Positions 44,063 through 53,724 of a DNA stretch of 64,000 nucleotides are shown in pieces. Location: positions 434,001-498,000 of the forward strand of contig NZ_JACCBI010000001.1 of NCBI RefSeq assembly GCF_013407835.1, given 5' to 3'. Source of the DNA: Agromyces atrinae (GTDB lineage: Bacteria; Actinomycetota; Actinomycetes; Actinomycetales; Microbacteriaceae). The notes beneath the pieces were generated by a model. That model did not search any database. It worked only from the letters and a program-made list of their open reading frames with translations, and had not been told where the DNA came from. Position 1 is the stretch's first letter, and the number at the start of each line of letters is the position of its first letter. A program made the translations under genes and the position numbers.

Positions 44063-44088
44063 ATCCCTTGCCTGGCAAGGGATTTTTT
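44063..44088 (+). terminator. Canonical terminator just upstream of the mraZ promoter
   Basis: ATCCCTTGC/GCAAGGGAT with a CTG loop runs straight into a T-tract (TTTTTG). It is the most classical intrinsic terminator in the window. It lies upstream of the mraZ -35, so it stops read-through into the mra cluster rather than attenuating the mraZ promoter. Confidence 0.85.
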
Positions 44089-44119
44089 GTTTCCGGCGCC
44101 CCGAACTGGGGCATTTTCG

Positions 44120-44148
44120 TTGTTTGGTGGTCGATTGTGGAGTAAAGT
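44120..44148 (+). promoter_or_regulatory. mra/dcw cluster promoter
   Basis: TTGTTT as -35 (44120-44125), a 17-base spacer and TAAAGT as -10 (44143-44148). The -10 is 34 bases before the mraZ ATG, leaving a short leader with GAGGGGAGG as ribosome site. Confidence 0.72.
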
Positions 44149-44151
44149 GGA
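44127..44151 (+). promoter_or_regulatory. MraZ-box array
   Basis: Three GTGG(T/A) repeats begin at 44127, 44137 and 44147, each exactly 10 bases apart. E. coli MraZ binds TGGGN repeats with 5-base spacers at the same place. The repeats span the -35/-10 spacer and the -10, so MraZ binding here should repress its own promoter. Confidence 0.72.
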
Positions 44152-44181
44152 GGCAATCCAGGCCGGAGGGGAGGTGGCGAC

Positions 44182-44613
44182 ATGTTCCTCGGAACCTACG
44201 AGCCCAAGCTCGACGAGAAAGGGCGCATCATCCTTCCCGCCAAATTTCGCGACGAGCTCTCCAACGGCCTCGTCCTGACGCGCGGCCAGGAGCACTGCAT
44301 CTACGTCTTCAGCGCTCGTGAGTTCGAAGACCTGCACGACAAGATCCGCCAGGCCCCGGTCACGAGCAAGCAGGCGCGTGACTACATGCGCGTCTTCCTC
44401 TCGGGCGCGACGGCCGAGACGCCCGACAAGCAGAACCGCGTCACGATCCCCGCATCGCTGCGCTCCTACGCCGGTCTCGACCGCGACCTCGCCGTCATCG
44501 GTGCGGGCAGCCGGGTCGAGATCTGGAGCCAGACGTCGTGGCAGGACTACCTGACCGAGCAAGAGGCGGCATTCGCCAACACGGCGGAGGAGGTGATCCC
44601 GGGACTCTTCTGA
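44182..44613 (+). CDS. mraZ: Transcriptional regulator MraZ
   Basis: A 143-residue protein with two AbrB-like swapped-hairpin DNA-binding repeats. The N-terminal [26 protein letters not shown] is the family signature, repeated as [20 protein letters not shown]. MraZ binds the repeat array upstream of its own gene and controls the division and cell wall cluster. The ATG at 44182 has a strong GAGGGGAGG site. rsmH begins 101 bases after the stop in sequence I cannot assign to anything else. Confidence 0.96.
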   Translation: MFLGTYEPKLDEKGRIILPAKFRDELSNGLVLTRGQEHCIYVFSAREFEDLHDKIRQAPVTSKQARDYMRVFLSGATAETPDKQNRVTIPASLRSYAGLDRDLAVIGAGSRVEIWSQTSWQDYLTEQEAAFANTAEEVIPGLF

Positions 44614-44714
44614 CCCCTGGACCCCGACTCCCAGCCGGCCCCCTGAGGCCACTTCCCCGGCAGCAGGACCGACCGGATGGGGATCCGGATCCAGGAACAG
44701 GACACCGAGACGCT

Positions 44715-45671
44715 ATGAACGACATCGAACGCATCCACACCCCCGTCATGCTCGAGCGCTGCATCGACCTCCTCGCCCCCGCCCTCGAGGCACCGGGCTC
44801 CGTCTTCGTCGACGCCACCCTCGGCATGGGCGGTCACAGCCGGGCGCTCCTCGAGCGGTTCCCGAATACGACGCTCGTCGGCCTCGACCGCGACACCGAC
44901 GCGCTCGCGATCGCCGAAGAACGACTCGCTCCCTTCGCCGATCGCGTGCACCTCGTGCACACCGTGTACGACGGCTTCGCAGACGCCCTCGACGACCTCG
45001 ACATCCCCGAGGTCCACGGGGTGCTCTTCGACCTCGGTGTCTCCTCGCTCCAGCTCGACCGCGCCGAGCGAGGGTTCGCCTACTCCAAGGACGCACCGCT
45101 CGACATGCGCATGGACGTCACGAGCGGCATCACGGCCGGCGAGGTCATCGCGACGTACGACGAGGCAGACCTCCGGCGCATCTTCCTCGACTACGGAGAA
45201 GAGAAGCTCGCCGCCCGGTACGCCCGGGCGATCGTGCGGGCACGGGCCGAGAAGCCCATCGAGCGCTCCGCCGAACTCGTGTCGATCATCCACGACGCCA
45301 CACCAGTGGCCGTCCAGCGCAACGGCCACCCCGCGAAGCGCGTCTTCCAGGCCCTCCGCATCGAGGTCAACGAAGAGCTCGAGGTGCTCGAGTCGGCCAT
45401 CCCGACGGCACTCGACACGATCGCGGTCGGCGGCCGGATCGTCGTTCTCGCCTACCAGTCGCTTGAGGACCGCATCGTCAAGCGCGACCTGCAGCGCGTG
45501 TCGTCCTCGACCGCTCCCGTCGGCCTGCCCATCGAGCTCCCCGAGCACCGACCCGAGTTCCGGCTCCTCGTCCGTGGGGCCGAACTGGCGACGGATGCCG
45601 AGGCCGAGCGCAACCCGCGAGCCAAGCCCGTGCGCCTGCGCGCAGCCGAACGACTGAGGAGGGCGTCATGA
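44715..45671 (+). CDS. rsmH: 16S rRNA m4C1402 methyltransferase
   Basis: Methylates N4 of C1402 in the 30S decoding site (formerly MraW). The 318-residue enzyme starts [18 protein letters not shown], has the SAM loop [48 protein letters not shown], and [18 protein letters not shown]. The frame stays open upstream, but the ATG at 44715 matches the family. The stop overlaps the ftsL ATG by 4 bases. Confidence 0.95.
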   Translation: MNDIERIHTPVMLERCIDLLAPALEAPGSVFVDATLGMGGHSRALLERFPNTTLVGLDRDTDALAIAEERLAPFADRVHLVHTVYDGFADALDDLDIPEVHGVLFDLGVSSLQLDRAERGFAYSKDAPLDMRMDVTSGITAGEVIATYDEADLRRIFLDYGEEKLAARYARAIVRARAEKPIERSAELVSIIHDATPVAVQRNGHPAKRVFQALRIEVNEELEVLESAIPTALDTIAVGGRIVVLAYQSLEDRIVKRDLQRVSSSTAPVGLPIELPEHRPEFRLLVRGAELATDAEAERNPRAKPVRLRAAERLRRAS

Positions 45672-46258
45672 GCGCTACCGCTGCAAGCCCGCTCGCTCCC
45701 GAGATCGAGCGCGCGCCGCGCAAGCCGCTGCTCTCCCTCGTACCCCGTGCCCGTGCGGCGCGGCCGCGACTCGCCTACGCGGTCGTCGCGGTCTCGGGAA
45801 TCGCCGCGATCACCGCGACCCAGCTGCTCGTGAGCATCGCGATCTCGCAGGGCGCGTACGAGCTCGACGCTCTCGCGGCGACCCAGAGCGACCTCCTCCG
45901 TACCGCCGAGTCCGTGAGCGAAGACCTCGACCGCGTCTCGTCGCCCCAGTTCCTCGCGGCGAACGCCGAAGCGCTCGGCATGGTGCCGAACGCGAACCCC
46001 GTCTACCTGCGGCTCTCCGACGCCGCCGTGCTGGGTGCTCCCGGCGCGACGGCGCTCGACGTGGGCGATGCGTCGCTCGTTCCGAACAAGCTCATCGAAG
46101 GCATCCCTCTCGCGACCGACGTCGCACCCGCCGGAGGCTCCGGTGCGAGCGCACCCGTCGCACCTCCGGCATCCGGCACGCCGAGCGTCGCACCCACGAC
46201 CCCCGTGCAGCCGGAGGTAGCTTTGCAGGGCGGGCTTCCGACTCCGTCGACGCACTGA
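45668..46258 (+). CDS. ftsL: Cell division protein FtsL
   Basis: A 196-residue bitopic protein of the divisome in the standard place between rsmH and ftsI. A cytoplasmic N-terminus with RARAARPR precedes one hydrophobic helix ([21 protein letters not shown]), then a coiled-coil stretch [19 protein letters not shown] and a [13 protein letters not shown] pattern typical of FtsL. The last 60 residues are Ala/Pro/Val-rich and likely disordered, a common actinobacterial extension. Identification rests mainly on topology and context, since FtsL sequences are poorly conserved. Interacts with FtsQ and FtsW-FtsI. Confidence 0.8.
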   Translation: MSATAASPLAPEIERAPRKPLLSLVPRARAARPRLAYAVVAVSGIAAITATQLLVSIAISQGAYELDALAATQSDLLRTAESVSEDLDRVSSPQFLAANAEALGMVPNANPVYLRLSDAAVLGAPGATALDVGDASLVPNKLIEGIPLATDVAPAGGSGASAPVAPPASGTPSVAPTTPVQPEVALQGGLPTPSTH

Positions 46259-46295
46259 TCGAAACGGGGCCCCGAATGCAGCTGAGCCGGTCAGT

Positions 46296-46310
46296 CACGG
46301 CCCGGCCGTG
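46296..46310. repeat. 15-base palindrome between ftsL and ftsI
   Basis: CACGGCC and GGCCGTG around a central C, within the 67-base gap and 10 bases before the ftsI ribosome site. It could be a regulatory site or an RNA hairpin affecting ftsI translation. Confidence 0.35.
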
Positions 46311-46325
46311 CAGGAAGGACGCAGA

Positions 46326-48113
46326 GTGAACACGAGCAGAGCGCGATCGAGGCGCATCTTCATCGCCGCCGTACTCCTGATCGCACTCGTGGGCGTCTTC
46401 GTCGTCCGACTCGTCGACATCCAGGTCGTCCGCGCCGCCGAACTCAACCGCGATGCCGAGGGCAAGCGATCGATCGAGCGGGTCATCTACGGCACGCGCG
46501 GCGACATCGTCGACGCGAACGGCACCGTGCTCTCGGGAAGCGTGATGCGCTACGACGTCACGGTCTCCCCGAAGAACGCCCGGGGTTTCGAGCGCACAGC
46601 TGACGACGGCACGAAGACGACCGTGACGCGCGAGCAGGCCGCCGCCGAACTCGGCGCGGTGCTCGGCATGACGGGGGAGTCGATCATCGCGATCATCGAC
46701 TCAGCCCTCGCCGACAACCCGAAGTCCGACTTCGCCTACATCTCCAAGCAGGTCGACATCGAGACCTACCGCGCCGTCGAAGAGCTCGGCATCCCATGGC
46801 AGAGTCGCGAGCGTCATCCCAGCCGGGTCTACCCGAACGGCGCCGTCGCCGGAAACCTCGTCGGATTCGTCGGCGATGAGGGCGACCCGCTCGCCGGTCT
46901 CGAACTCTCGGAGGACTCGTGCCTCGCGAGCGACGACGGCCTCGAGTCGTACGTCTCGAGCGGCGCCGACTTCGTCGCCCTGCCCGACAGCACGGTCACG
47001 CTCGAGCAGGCGAAGGACGGCGGTCAGCTCGGACTCACGATCGACGCCGACCTCCAGTGGTTCACGCAGCAGGTCGCGCTCGCCCAGGTCGAGGCGACGG
47101 GTGCGCAGTGGGCGACGGTCGTCGTGCAGAACGCGAAGACGGGCGAGCTCCTCGCCGTCGCCGACGTGCCGACGGTCGACCCCAACAACATCGCGGCGAC
47201 CGACGCCGAGGATCGCGGTTCGCGCTCCTTCACGACGCCGTACGAGCCGGGCTCGACGTACAAGGCCCTCACCGCAGCGGCCGTCGTCGACGCCGGCAAG
47301 GCGACGGCGACGAGTCCCGGGGTCATCGCGCCCTACCGCTACCTGCCGCCGAACGGCGCCAACATCAACGACAGCTCGTACCACGAGGACGAGCGGATGA
47401 CGCTCACGGGCGTGCTCATCGACTCGTCGAACACGGGCATGTCGATGTTCGGCGAGATGATCTCCGACGAGCAGCGCACCGACTACATGAAGGCCTTCGG
47501 CATCGGTCGGTCCACCGAGGTCGGCTTCCTCGGCGAGGAGCCCGGCATCCTGCACGACCCCGGAACGGACGCGTGGGACAACCAGACGAAGTACACGACG
47601 ATGTTCGGCCAGGGCGTCGCGACGACCGCTGTGCAGATCGCGAGCGCGTACCAGACGATCGCCAACGGCGGCGTGCGCATGCCGGTCTCGCTCGTCTCGG
47701 GCTGCACGGCGGCCGACGGCACCGTGACCGAGAAGCCGTCGACCGAGGGCACGCGGGTGATCTCGGAGGACGCGGCGACCCAGACGTCGCAGATGCTCGA
47801 GCGCGTCTACCTCGAGGGTTGGTTGAGCGAGGCCTGGAACATCCCGGGCTACCGCGTCGCGGCCAAGACGGGTACCGCGCAGGTGCCCGACGGCAGCGGC
47901 GGCTACCAGAGCGGATACCTCGTCTCGGTGGCCGGCTTCGCTCCCGCGGACGACCCCCAGTACGTCGTTTCGGTGAGCATCATGGATCCGGTTAAGATGA
48001 ATTCGTCCGCCGCGTCGGCACCCGTGTTCCAGAAGGTCATGAGCTACGCGTTGAAAAAGTTCCGGACGATTCCTTCCGGCGCCCCTGCGCCCGAACTGCC
48101 ATCACGATGGTAA
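46326..48113 (+). CDS. ftsI: Division-specific penicillin-binding protein (FtsI/PbpB)
   Basis: A 595-residue class B transpeptidase that crosslinks septal peptidoglycan. After a basic start comes one membrane helix, IFIAAVLLIALVGVFVVRLV, then the PBP dimer domain (RGDIVDANGTVLSGS) and the transpeptidase. Catalytic motifs are STYK in EPGSTYKALTAA, SSN in DSSNTGMS and KTG in AAKTGTAQVP. The GTG at 46326 with AGGAAGG upstream is preferred to the GTG at 46308. It works with FtsW, encoded 5.5 kb downstream. Confidence 0.95.
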   Translation: MNTSRARSRRIFIAAVLLIALVGVFVVRLVDIQVVRAAELNRDAEGKRSIERVIYGTRGDIVDANGTVLSGSVMRYDVTVSPKNARGFERTADDGTKTTVTREQAAAELGAVLGMTGESIIAIIDSALADNPKSDFAYISKQVDIETYRAVEELGIPWQSRERHPSRVYPNGAVAGNLVGFVGDEGDPLAGLELSEDSCLASDDGLESYVSSGADFVALPDSTVTLEQAKDGGQLGLTIDADLQWFTQQVALAQVEATGAQWATVVVQNAKTGELLAVADVPTVDPNNIAATDAEDRGSRSFTTPYEPGSTYKALTAAAVVDAGKATATSPGVIAPYRYLPPNGANINDSSYHEDERMTLTGVLIDSSNTGMSMFGEMISDEQRTDYMKAFGIGRSTEVGFLGEEPGILHDPGTDAWDNQTKYTTMFGQGVATTAVQIASAYQTIANGGVRMPVSLVSGCTAADGTVTEKPSTEGTRVISEDAATQTSQMLERVYLEGWLSEAWNIPGYRVAAKTGTAQVPDGSGGYQSGYLVSVAGFAPADDPQYVVSVSIMDPVKMNSSAASAPVFQKVMSYALKKFRTIPSGAPAPELPSRW

Positions 48114-48126
48114 GAGAGTGGGCCCT

Positions 48127-49692
48127 GTGACCGGATCGGCGCCCACGGCACTCCGTCCCCAGCATCCGAGTCCGCGAGCGCTCACCGGCCTCGTCGAGCA
48201 GTTCCAGCTCGACGCGCAGGGTGAGCTCGCGGGAGTCGAGATCACCGGGGCATCCCTCAGTTCGTCGAACGTGCAGCCCGGCGATCTCTACGTCGGCGTA
48301 CCGGGCCGGAACGCCCACGGTGCGAGCTTCGCCGCGCAGGCCGCCGAGCGCGGCGCCGTCGCCGTGCTGACCGACGAAGCCGGAGCGTCCCTCGCGGCCG
48401 ACTCCGGGCTTCCGATCGTCGTCACACCCGACGCGCGCGCAGCCCTCGGCGAGGTCGCCGCCTGGATTCACCGCACGGGTGTTCACGCGAGCGACGACGA
48501 CGAACAGGCCACGCTCTTCGCCGTCACCGGCACGAACGGCAAGACGAGCGTCGTCTACCTGCTCTACGGCATCCTGCGTCAGCTCGGCATCGGCGCCGGG
48601 CTCACGTCGACCGCGGAGCGCCGCATCGGCGACGAGGCGGTCACGAGCTCGCTCACGACCCCCGAGGCGAGTGAGCTCCACGCCCTCCTCGCTCGCATGC
48701 GCGAGGTCGGCGTGCGGGCCGTGGGCGTCGAGGTGTCGGCGCAGGCCCTGTCGCGCCACCGCGTCGACGGTCTCGTCTTCGACGTCGCCGGATTCACGAA
48801 CCTCAGCCACGATCACCTCGACGACTACGCCTCGATGGACGAGTACTACCGGGCGAAGCTCGAGCTGTTCCAGCCCGATCGCGCCCACCGGGCCGTCGTC
48901 ACGGTCGATTCCGACTGGGGTTCGCGTCTCGTGGCGGATTCCCGCGTCCCGGTCACGACCCTGTCGACCGAGCCGGGCATCCGCGCCGACTGGACGCTCG
49001 TCATCGACGAGGAGTCCGCGACCTCGACATCCTTCACCCTCAGCGGCCCGGACGGCCGGAGCATCGCGACGAGCGTCCCCCTCCTCGGCCGGTACATGGC
49101 CGCGAACGCGGGCCTCGCGATCGTCATGCTCGTCGAGTCGGGGGTCGACCTCGACGTCATCAGTCACGCGCTCGCTCGCGACGGCGGCATCGATGCGTAC
49201 ATCCCGGGTCGCGCCGAGCGCATCTCGGGCGACCGCGGCCCCCTCGTCTTCATCGACTACGGCCACAGCCCCGACGCCTTCCTGCAGACCCTCGACGCGA
49301 TCCGTCGGGTGACTCCGGGCCGACTCGTCATGGTCTTCGGCGCCGACGGCGACCGCGACACGACGAAGCGCGACGACATGGGAGCGATCGCCGCGCGCGG
49401 CGCCGACGTCGTCGTCATCACCGACTTCCACCCGCGGTTCGAAGACCCGGCGCTGATCCGCCGGAGTCTCATCGAGGGTGCGCAGAGGGCTGTCCCTGAT
49501 CGGGAGATCATCGAGATCGCCGACCCGCGTGAGGCTTTCCGCGCGGCGCTCGCGCTCGCGCACGAGGGCGACGCGGTACTCTACGCGGGACCGGGTCATG
49601 AGGACTACCACGAGGTCGCGGGAGTGAAGATCCCGTACTCGGCGCGCGACGATGCGCGGCAGGCGCTCCGAGAGGCAGGATGGCTCGAATGA
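48127..49692 (+). CDS. murE: UDP-MurNAc-tripeptide ligase MurE, altered position-3 specificity
   Basis: Adds the third amino acid of the peptidoglycan stem. The 521-residue ligase has the ATP loop [25 protein letters not shown] and a HDHLDDYASMDEYY region. Where meso-diaminopimelate enzymes read DNPR, this one reads TDFHPRFEDP at 49420-49449: the Asp and Asn are replaced by Phe and His, only Pro-Arg being kept. I infer a different third residue, fitting the B-type walls with ornithine, lysine, diaminobutyrate or homoserine known in Microbacteriaceae. The start is the GTG at 48127, with an AGAGAG site; a GTG at 48118 is possible. Confidence 0.9.
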   Translation: MTGSAPTALRPQHPSPRALTGLVEQFQLDAQGELAGVEITGASLSSSNVQPGDLYVGVPGRNAHGASFAAQAAERGAVAVLTDEAGASLAADSGLPIVVTPDARAALGEVAAWIHRTGVHASDDDEQATLFAVTGTNGKTSVVYLLYGILRQLGIGAGLTSTAERRIGDEAVTSSLTTPEASELHALLARMREVGVRAVGVEVSAQALSRHRVDGLVFDVAGFTNLSHDHLDDYASMDEYYRAKLELFQPDRAHRAVVTVDSDWGSRLVADSRVPVTTLSTEPGIRADWTLVIDEESATSTSFTLSGPDGRSIATSVPLLGRYMAANAGLAIVMLVESGVDLDVISHALARDGGIDAYIPGRAERISGDRGPLVFIDYGHSPDAFLQTLDAIRRVTPGRLVMVFGADGDRDTTKRDDMGAIAARGADVVVITDFHPRFEDPALIRRSLIEGAQRAVPDREIIEIADPREAFRAALALAHEGDAVLYAGPGHEDYHEVAGVKIPYSARDDARQALREAGWLE

Positions 49693-51098
49693 TCGCACTC
49701 ACACTCGACGAGATCGCCCGTGCCGCCGGCGGCGTGCTGGTGACGCGCGGCGTCGCCTCGCCCGACCTCGTCATCGACGGGGCCGTGCACACCGATTCCC
49801 GCGATGTCCGTGCGGGCGATGTCTTCGTCGCCAAGCCGGGCGAGTTCACCGACGGTCACCTCTTCGCGCCGACCGCGCTCGAGCAGGGCGCAGCGCTCCT
49901 CATCGTCGAGCGTGAACTCGACCTCGAGGTGCCCCAGATCGTCGTCGACGACGCGGTCGTCGCCCTCGGCGAGTTCGCGCGCGAGGTCGTCGCCCGTGTC
50001 CGCGCGGGCGGTCGCCTCCGCATCGTCGGTGTGACGGGCTCGAACGGCAAGACGACGACGAAGAACCTGCTGCGTGCGGTGCTCGAGCGCGTCGGTCCGA
50101 CGATCGCTCCGCGGGCCTCGTTCAACAACGAGGTCGGTGCGCCGCTCACGATGCTCGAACTGACCCACGAGACCGAGTTTCTCGTCGCCGAGATGGGTGC
50201 GAGCGGTGTCGGCGAGATCGCCCGCCTCGTGCGACTCGCGCGCCCCGACGTCGGCATCGTCCTCAAGGTCGGCCTCGCGCACGCGGGCGAGTTCGGCGGC
50301 ATCGAGCAGACGGTCCGCGCCAAGACGGAGATGGTCACCGACCTCCTCGAGACCGACGTCGCCGTGCTGAACGCCGACGACCCGCGTGTCGTGCCGATGC
50401 AGGCCGAGACGGCCGCTCGCGTCGTGTGGTTCGGACTCGGCCACGACGCCGATGTGCGCGCCGTCGACATCCGCGCCCACGCCCGCGGAACCGACTTCGT
50501 GCTCGAACTCCGGAGCGGTGAGCGCCGAGAGGTGCACTTCCAGGTCCTCGGCGAGCACCACGTCATGAACGCGCTCGCGACGACGGCCGCCGCCCTCGAG
50601 CTCGGGGTCGGTCTCGCCGACATCGTGTCGGCTCTCGAGTCCGTCACGCTCGCCGAGCGCTGGCGCATGCAGCTCCTCGGCGGTCGCGACGACATCACCG
50701 TCATCAACGATGCGTACAACGCGAGCCCCGACTCGATGTCGGCGGCGCTCAAGACCCTCGCGCAGATCAAGCGACCGGGTTCCCGCACGATCGCCGTGCT
50801 CGGCGAGATGAGCGAACTCGGCGAACTCTCGGGGGAGGAGCACGATCGCATCGGACTCCTCATCGTTCGTCTCGGGATCTCCCAGCTCGTCGTCGTGGGA
50901 GAGGGCGCGCGGCGCCTGCACATCACGGCGATCAACGAAGGGTCGTGGGACGGCGAGTCCGCCTACGTCGAGTCGGCCGATGAGGCCTTCGACCTCGTGA
51001 AGGACTCGATCGGGGCAGGAGACACGATCCTCGTGAAATCATCGAACTCGGCGGGACTCCGCCATCTGGGTGACCGATTGGGAGAGTGGTTCGCGTGA
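49689..51098 (+). CDS. murF: UDP-MurNAc-tripeptide-D-alanyl-D-alanine ligase
   Basis: Adds D-Ala-D-Ala to the stem peptide. The 469-residue ligase starts [15 protein letters not shown], has [24 protein letters not shown] in the UDP-binding part, the ATP loop [17 protein letters not shown] and [14 protein letters not shown] with the substrate lysine/aspartate region. The ATG at 49689 overlaps the murE stop in ATGA and has AGGCAGG 9 bases upstream; an in-frame ATG at 49680 is possible. The following mraY GTG overlaps its stop. Confidence 0.94.
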   Translation: MIALTLDEIARAAGGVLVTRGVASPDLVIDGAVHTDSRDVRAGDVFVAKPGEFTDGHLFAPTALEQGAALLIVERELDLEVPQIVVDDAVVALGEFAREVVARVRAGGRLRIVGVTGSNGKTTTKNLLRAVLERVGPTIAPRASFNNEVGAPLTMLELTHETEFLVAEMGASGVGEIARLVRLARPDVGIVLKVGLAHAGEFGGIEQTVRAKTEMVTDLLETDVAVLNADDPRVVPMQAETAARVVWFGLGHDADVRAVDIRAHARGTDFVLELRSGERREVHFQVLGEHHVMNALATTAAALELGVGLADIVSALESVTLAERWRMQLLGGRDDITVINDAYNASPDSMSAALKTLAQIKRPGSRTIAVLGEMSELGELSGEEHDRIGLLIVRLGISQLVVVGEGARRLHITAINEGSWDGESAYVESADEAFDLVKDSIGAGDTILVKSSNSAGLRHLGDRLGEWFA

Positions 51099-52189
51099 GA
51101 GCTCTGCTCACGGCGGGTGCCGTCTCCCTCGCCTTCACCCTCTTCCTCACTCCGCTCTTCATCCGGCTGTTCATCCACCTCGGGTGGGGCCAGTTCATCC
51201 GCGACGACGGACCGAAGTCGCACCACACGAAGCGCGGCACACCGACGATGGGCGGCATCGTCTTCATCCTCGGAGCTCTCGTCGGCTACTTCGCGGGCAC
51301 GCTCGCGAACGATGAGCCGCCGACGGCCTCGGGCCTGCTCGTCGTCTTCATGATGGTCGGGCTCGGCATCGTGGGCTTCGTCGACGACTTCCTGAAGACG
51401 AGGAAGCAGCAGAGCCTCGGACTCGGCGGCTGGGCGAAGGTCGCCGGGCAGGTGATCGTCGCGACGGTGTTCGCCGTGCTCGCCATCAACTTCCCGAACG
51501 CGGAGGGCGTGACCCCGGCATCGACGTCGATCTCGTTCATCCGTGATCTCCCGATCGACTTCCTGGTTCTCGGCACCTATGTCGGCATCGGTCTGTTCGT
51601 GCTCTGGATCTGCTTGCTGACGGTCGGCACGTCGAACGCCGTCAACGTGACTGACGGCCTCGACGGTCTCGCCGGTGGAGCATCGATCCTCTCGATCGGC
51701 GCCTTCATCGTCATCGGCTTCTGGCAGTTCAACCAGTCGTGCTTCGGCGACAACCTCGATGCGGACGATGTCTACCGCTGTTACGACGTGCGCGATCCGC
51801 TCGACCTCGCCATCATCGCGACGGCCATCGTGGGCGCGGTCATCGGCTTCCTCTGGTGGAACACCAACCCCGCGAAGCTCTACATGGGCGACACCGGTTC
51901 GCTCGCGCTCGGAGGCGCCCTCGCGGCCCTCGCGATCCTCAGCCGCACCGAGCTCCTCATCATCCTGATCGGCGGTCTCTTCGTCATCGAGACGGGTTCG
52001 GTCATCGTGCAGCGCGCGTACTTCAAGATCACGCGCGGTAAACGCATTTTCCTCATGAGCCCGATCCATCATCACTTCGAGTTGAAGGGGTGGGCCGAGG
52101 TCACGATCGTCGTGCGCTTCTGGATCATCGGCGGACTCCTCGTCGCCGCGGGCGTCGGCACCTTCTACCTCGAGTGGTTGCAGAGTTGA
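51095..52189 (+). CDS. mraY: Phospho-MurNAc-pentapeptide transferase MraY
   Basis: Makes lipid I on undecaprenyl phosphate. The 364-residue enzyme has about ten membrane helices, the loop [19 protein letters not shown], then [22 protein letters not shown] with catalytic aspartates, and the histidine-rich [14 protein letters not shown]. All MraY landmarks are present. The GTG start overlaps the murF stop. The stop overlaps the start of murD, so murF, mraY and murD are translationally coupled. Confidence 0.95.
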   Translation: MRALLTAGAVSLAFTLFLTPLFIRLFIHLGWGQFIRDDGPKSHHTKRGTPTMGGIVFILGALVGYFAGTLANDEPPTASGLLVVFMMVGLGIVGFVDDFLKTRKQQSLGLGGWAKVAGQVIVATVFAVLAINFPNAEGVTPASTSISFIRDLPIDFLVLGTYVGIGLFVLWICLLTVGTSNAVNVTDGLDGLAGGASILSIGAFIVIGFWQFNQSCFGDNLDADDVYRCYDVRDPLDLAIIATAIVGAVIGFLWWNTNPAKLYMGDTGSLALGGALAALAILSRTELLIILIGGLFVIETGSVIVQRAYFKITRGKRIFLMSPIHHHFELKGWAEVTIVVRFWIIGGLLVAAGVGTFYLEWLQS

Positions 52190-53724
52190 CGACGGATGCC
52201 GCGCGCGAGCGCCTCGATACGCTGACGAGCTGGCACTCCGACTGGTCGGGGCTCCGCGTCGCCGTCCTCGGACTCGGAGTGACCGGATTCTCGGTCGCCG
52301 ACACCCTCGTCGAACTCGGCGCCGACGTCCTCGTGCTCGCGACCGCCGCCGACGATGACCGCGCCCGCATCCTCGACGTCCTCGGCGCTCGACTCGTCGT
52401 CGACCCGCTGGACGGCGCGCCCGCCGACCTCACCGAGTTCGCCCCCGACCTCATCGTCGTCTCGCCCGGCTTCCGGCCCGACCACCCCGTACTGCGGTGG
52501 GCCGATGACGAGGGCATCGCCGTATGGGGAGACATCGAGCTCGCCTGGCGCGTGCGCGACAAGGTCAACGCTGCCGACTGGGTGCTCGTCACGGGCACGA
52601 ACGGCAAGACGACGACGACTCAGCTCACGGCGACGTTCCTCGCCGCCGGCGGGCTGCGCGCGGCCCCCTGCGGCAACATCGGCGTGCCCGTCCTCGACGC
52701 CGTGCGCGACCCGCAGGGCTTCGACGTCCTCGTCGTCGAGCTCTCGAGCTTCCAGCTGCACCGCATTCCGCGCACCGGCCCCGGAGCGCTCCACCCGGCG
52801 TCGAGCGTGTGCCTCAACATCGCCGACGACCACCTCGACTGGCACGGCAGCGCCGATGCCTACCGCGACGCGAAGGCGACGGTCTACGAGAACGTGCGCA
52901 TCGCGTGCGTATACAACCGCGCGGACCCCGTGACCCGGCTGCTCGTGGAAGAGGCGGATGTCGCTGAGGGTGCCCGCGCGATCGGCTTCGGTCTCGACGT
53001 GCCGGGCCCGAGCGACCTCGGGATCGTCGACGGCATCCTGTGCGATCGAGCCTTCCTCGAGGACCGACGGAACTCCGCGCTCGAGCTGACGACCCTCGCC
53101 GAACTCTCGATCGCGGGGCTCGACGCCCCGCACATCGTCGCGAACATCCTCGCCGCCGCAGCTCTCGCGCGTTCCCTCGGCGTCGCCCCCGAGACGATCC
53201 GTGAAGCTCTTGCGACGTTCCGGCTCGATGCGCACCGCATCCAGACGGTGCTCATCGCCCGAGGCATCCGTTTCGTCGACGATTCGAAGGCGACCAACCC
53301 GCACGCGGCGGGCGCGTCCCTCCGGGCATTCGGTTCGGTCGTGTGGATCGTCGGCGGACTCCTGAAGGGCGTCGACGTCGACGCGCTTGTTCGCGACCAC
53401 GTCGGTCGCCTGCGCGGCGCCGTCGTCATCGGGGCCGATCGGAGCGCGCTTCTCGAGGCGTTCGAGCGACACGCGCCGCACCTTCCTCTCCACGCCGTCG
53501 AGTCGGATGACACTGGGGGAGTCATGCGCGAAGCGGTCGAATCGGCCCTCGGTTTCGCGGAGGACGGCGACACTGTTCTGCTCGCCCCCGCCGCGGCATC
53601 GATGGACCAGTTCACCGACTACGGTGACCGGGGCCGCCGATTCGCGGAGGCCGTGTTCGACATCGTGGGAGGAGAGGCCGATGGCACTGCCGCCGCGCAC
53701 GATCCCGAGAACCCGCGAGGCTGA
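52186..53724 (+). CDS. murD: UDP-N-acetylmuramoyl-L-alanine-D-glutamate ligase
   Basis: Adds D-glutamate to UDP-MurNAc-L-Ala. The 512-residue ligase has a UDP-binding Rossmann part ([15 protein letters not shown]), the ATP loop [34 protein letters not shown] and the C-terminal [18 protein letters not shown]. It is longer than the E. coli enzyme by about 70 residues, as in other actinobacteria. The start is ambiguous: a TTG at 52186 overlaps the mraY stop, a GTG at 52174 is in frame. It overlaps ftsW by 44 bases. Confidence 0.94.
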   Translation: MTTDAARERLDTLTSWHSDWSGLRVAVLGLGVTGFSVADTLVELGADVLVLATAADDDRARILDVLGARLVVDPLDGAPADLTEFAPDLIVVSPGFRPDHPVLRWADDEGIAVWGDIELAWRVRDKVNAADWVLVTGTNGKTTTTQLTATFLAAGGLRAAPCGNIGVPVLDAVRDPQGFDVLVVELSSFQLHRIPRTGPGALHPASSVCLNIADDHLDWHGSADAYRDAKATVYENVRIACVYNRADPVTRLLVEEADVAEGARAIGFGLDVPGPSDLGIVDGILCDRAFLEDRRNSALELTTLAELSIAGLDAPHIVANILAAAALARSLGVAPETIREALATFRLDAHRIQTVLIARGIRFVDDSKATNPHAAGASLRAFGSVVWIVGGLLKGVDVDALVRDHVGRLRGAVVIGADRSALLEAFERHAPHLPLHAVESDDTGGVMREAVESALGFAEDGDTVLLAPAAASMDQFTDYGDRGRRFAEAVFDIVGGEADGTAAAHDPENPRG

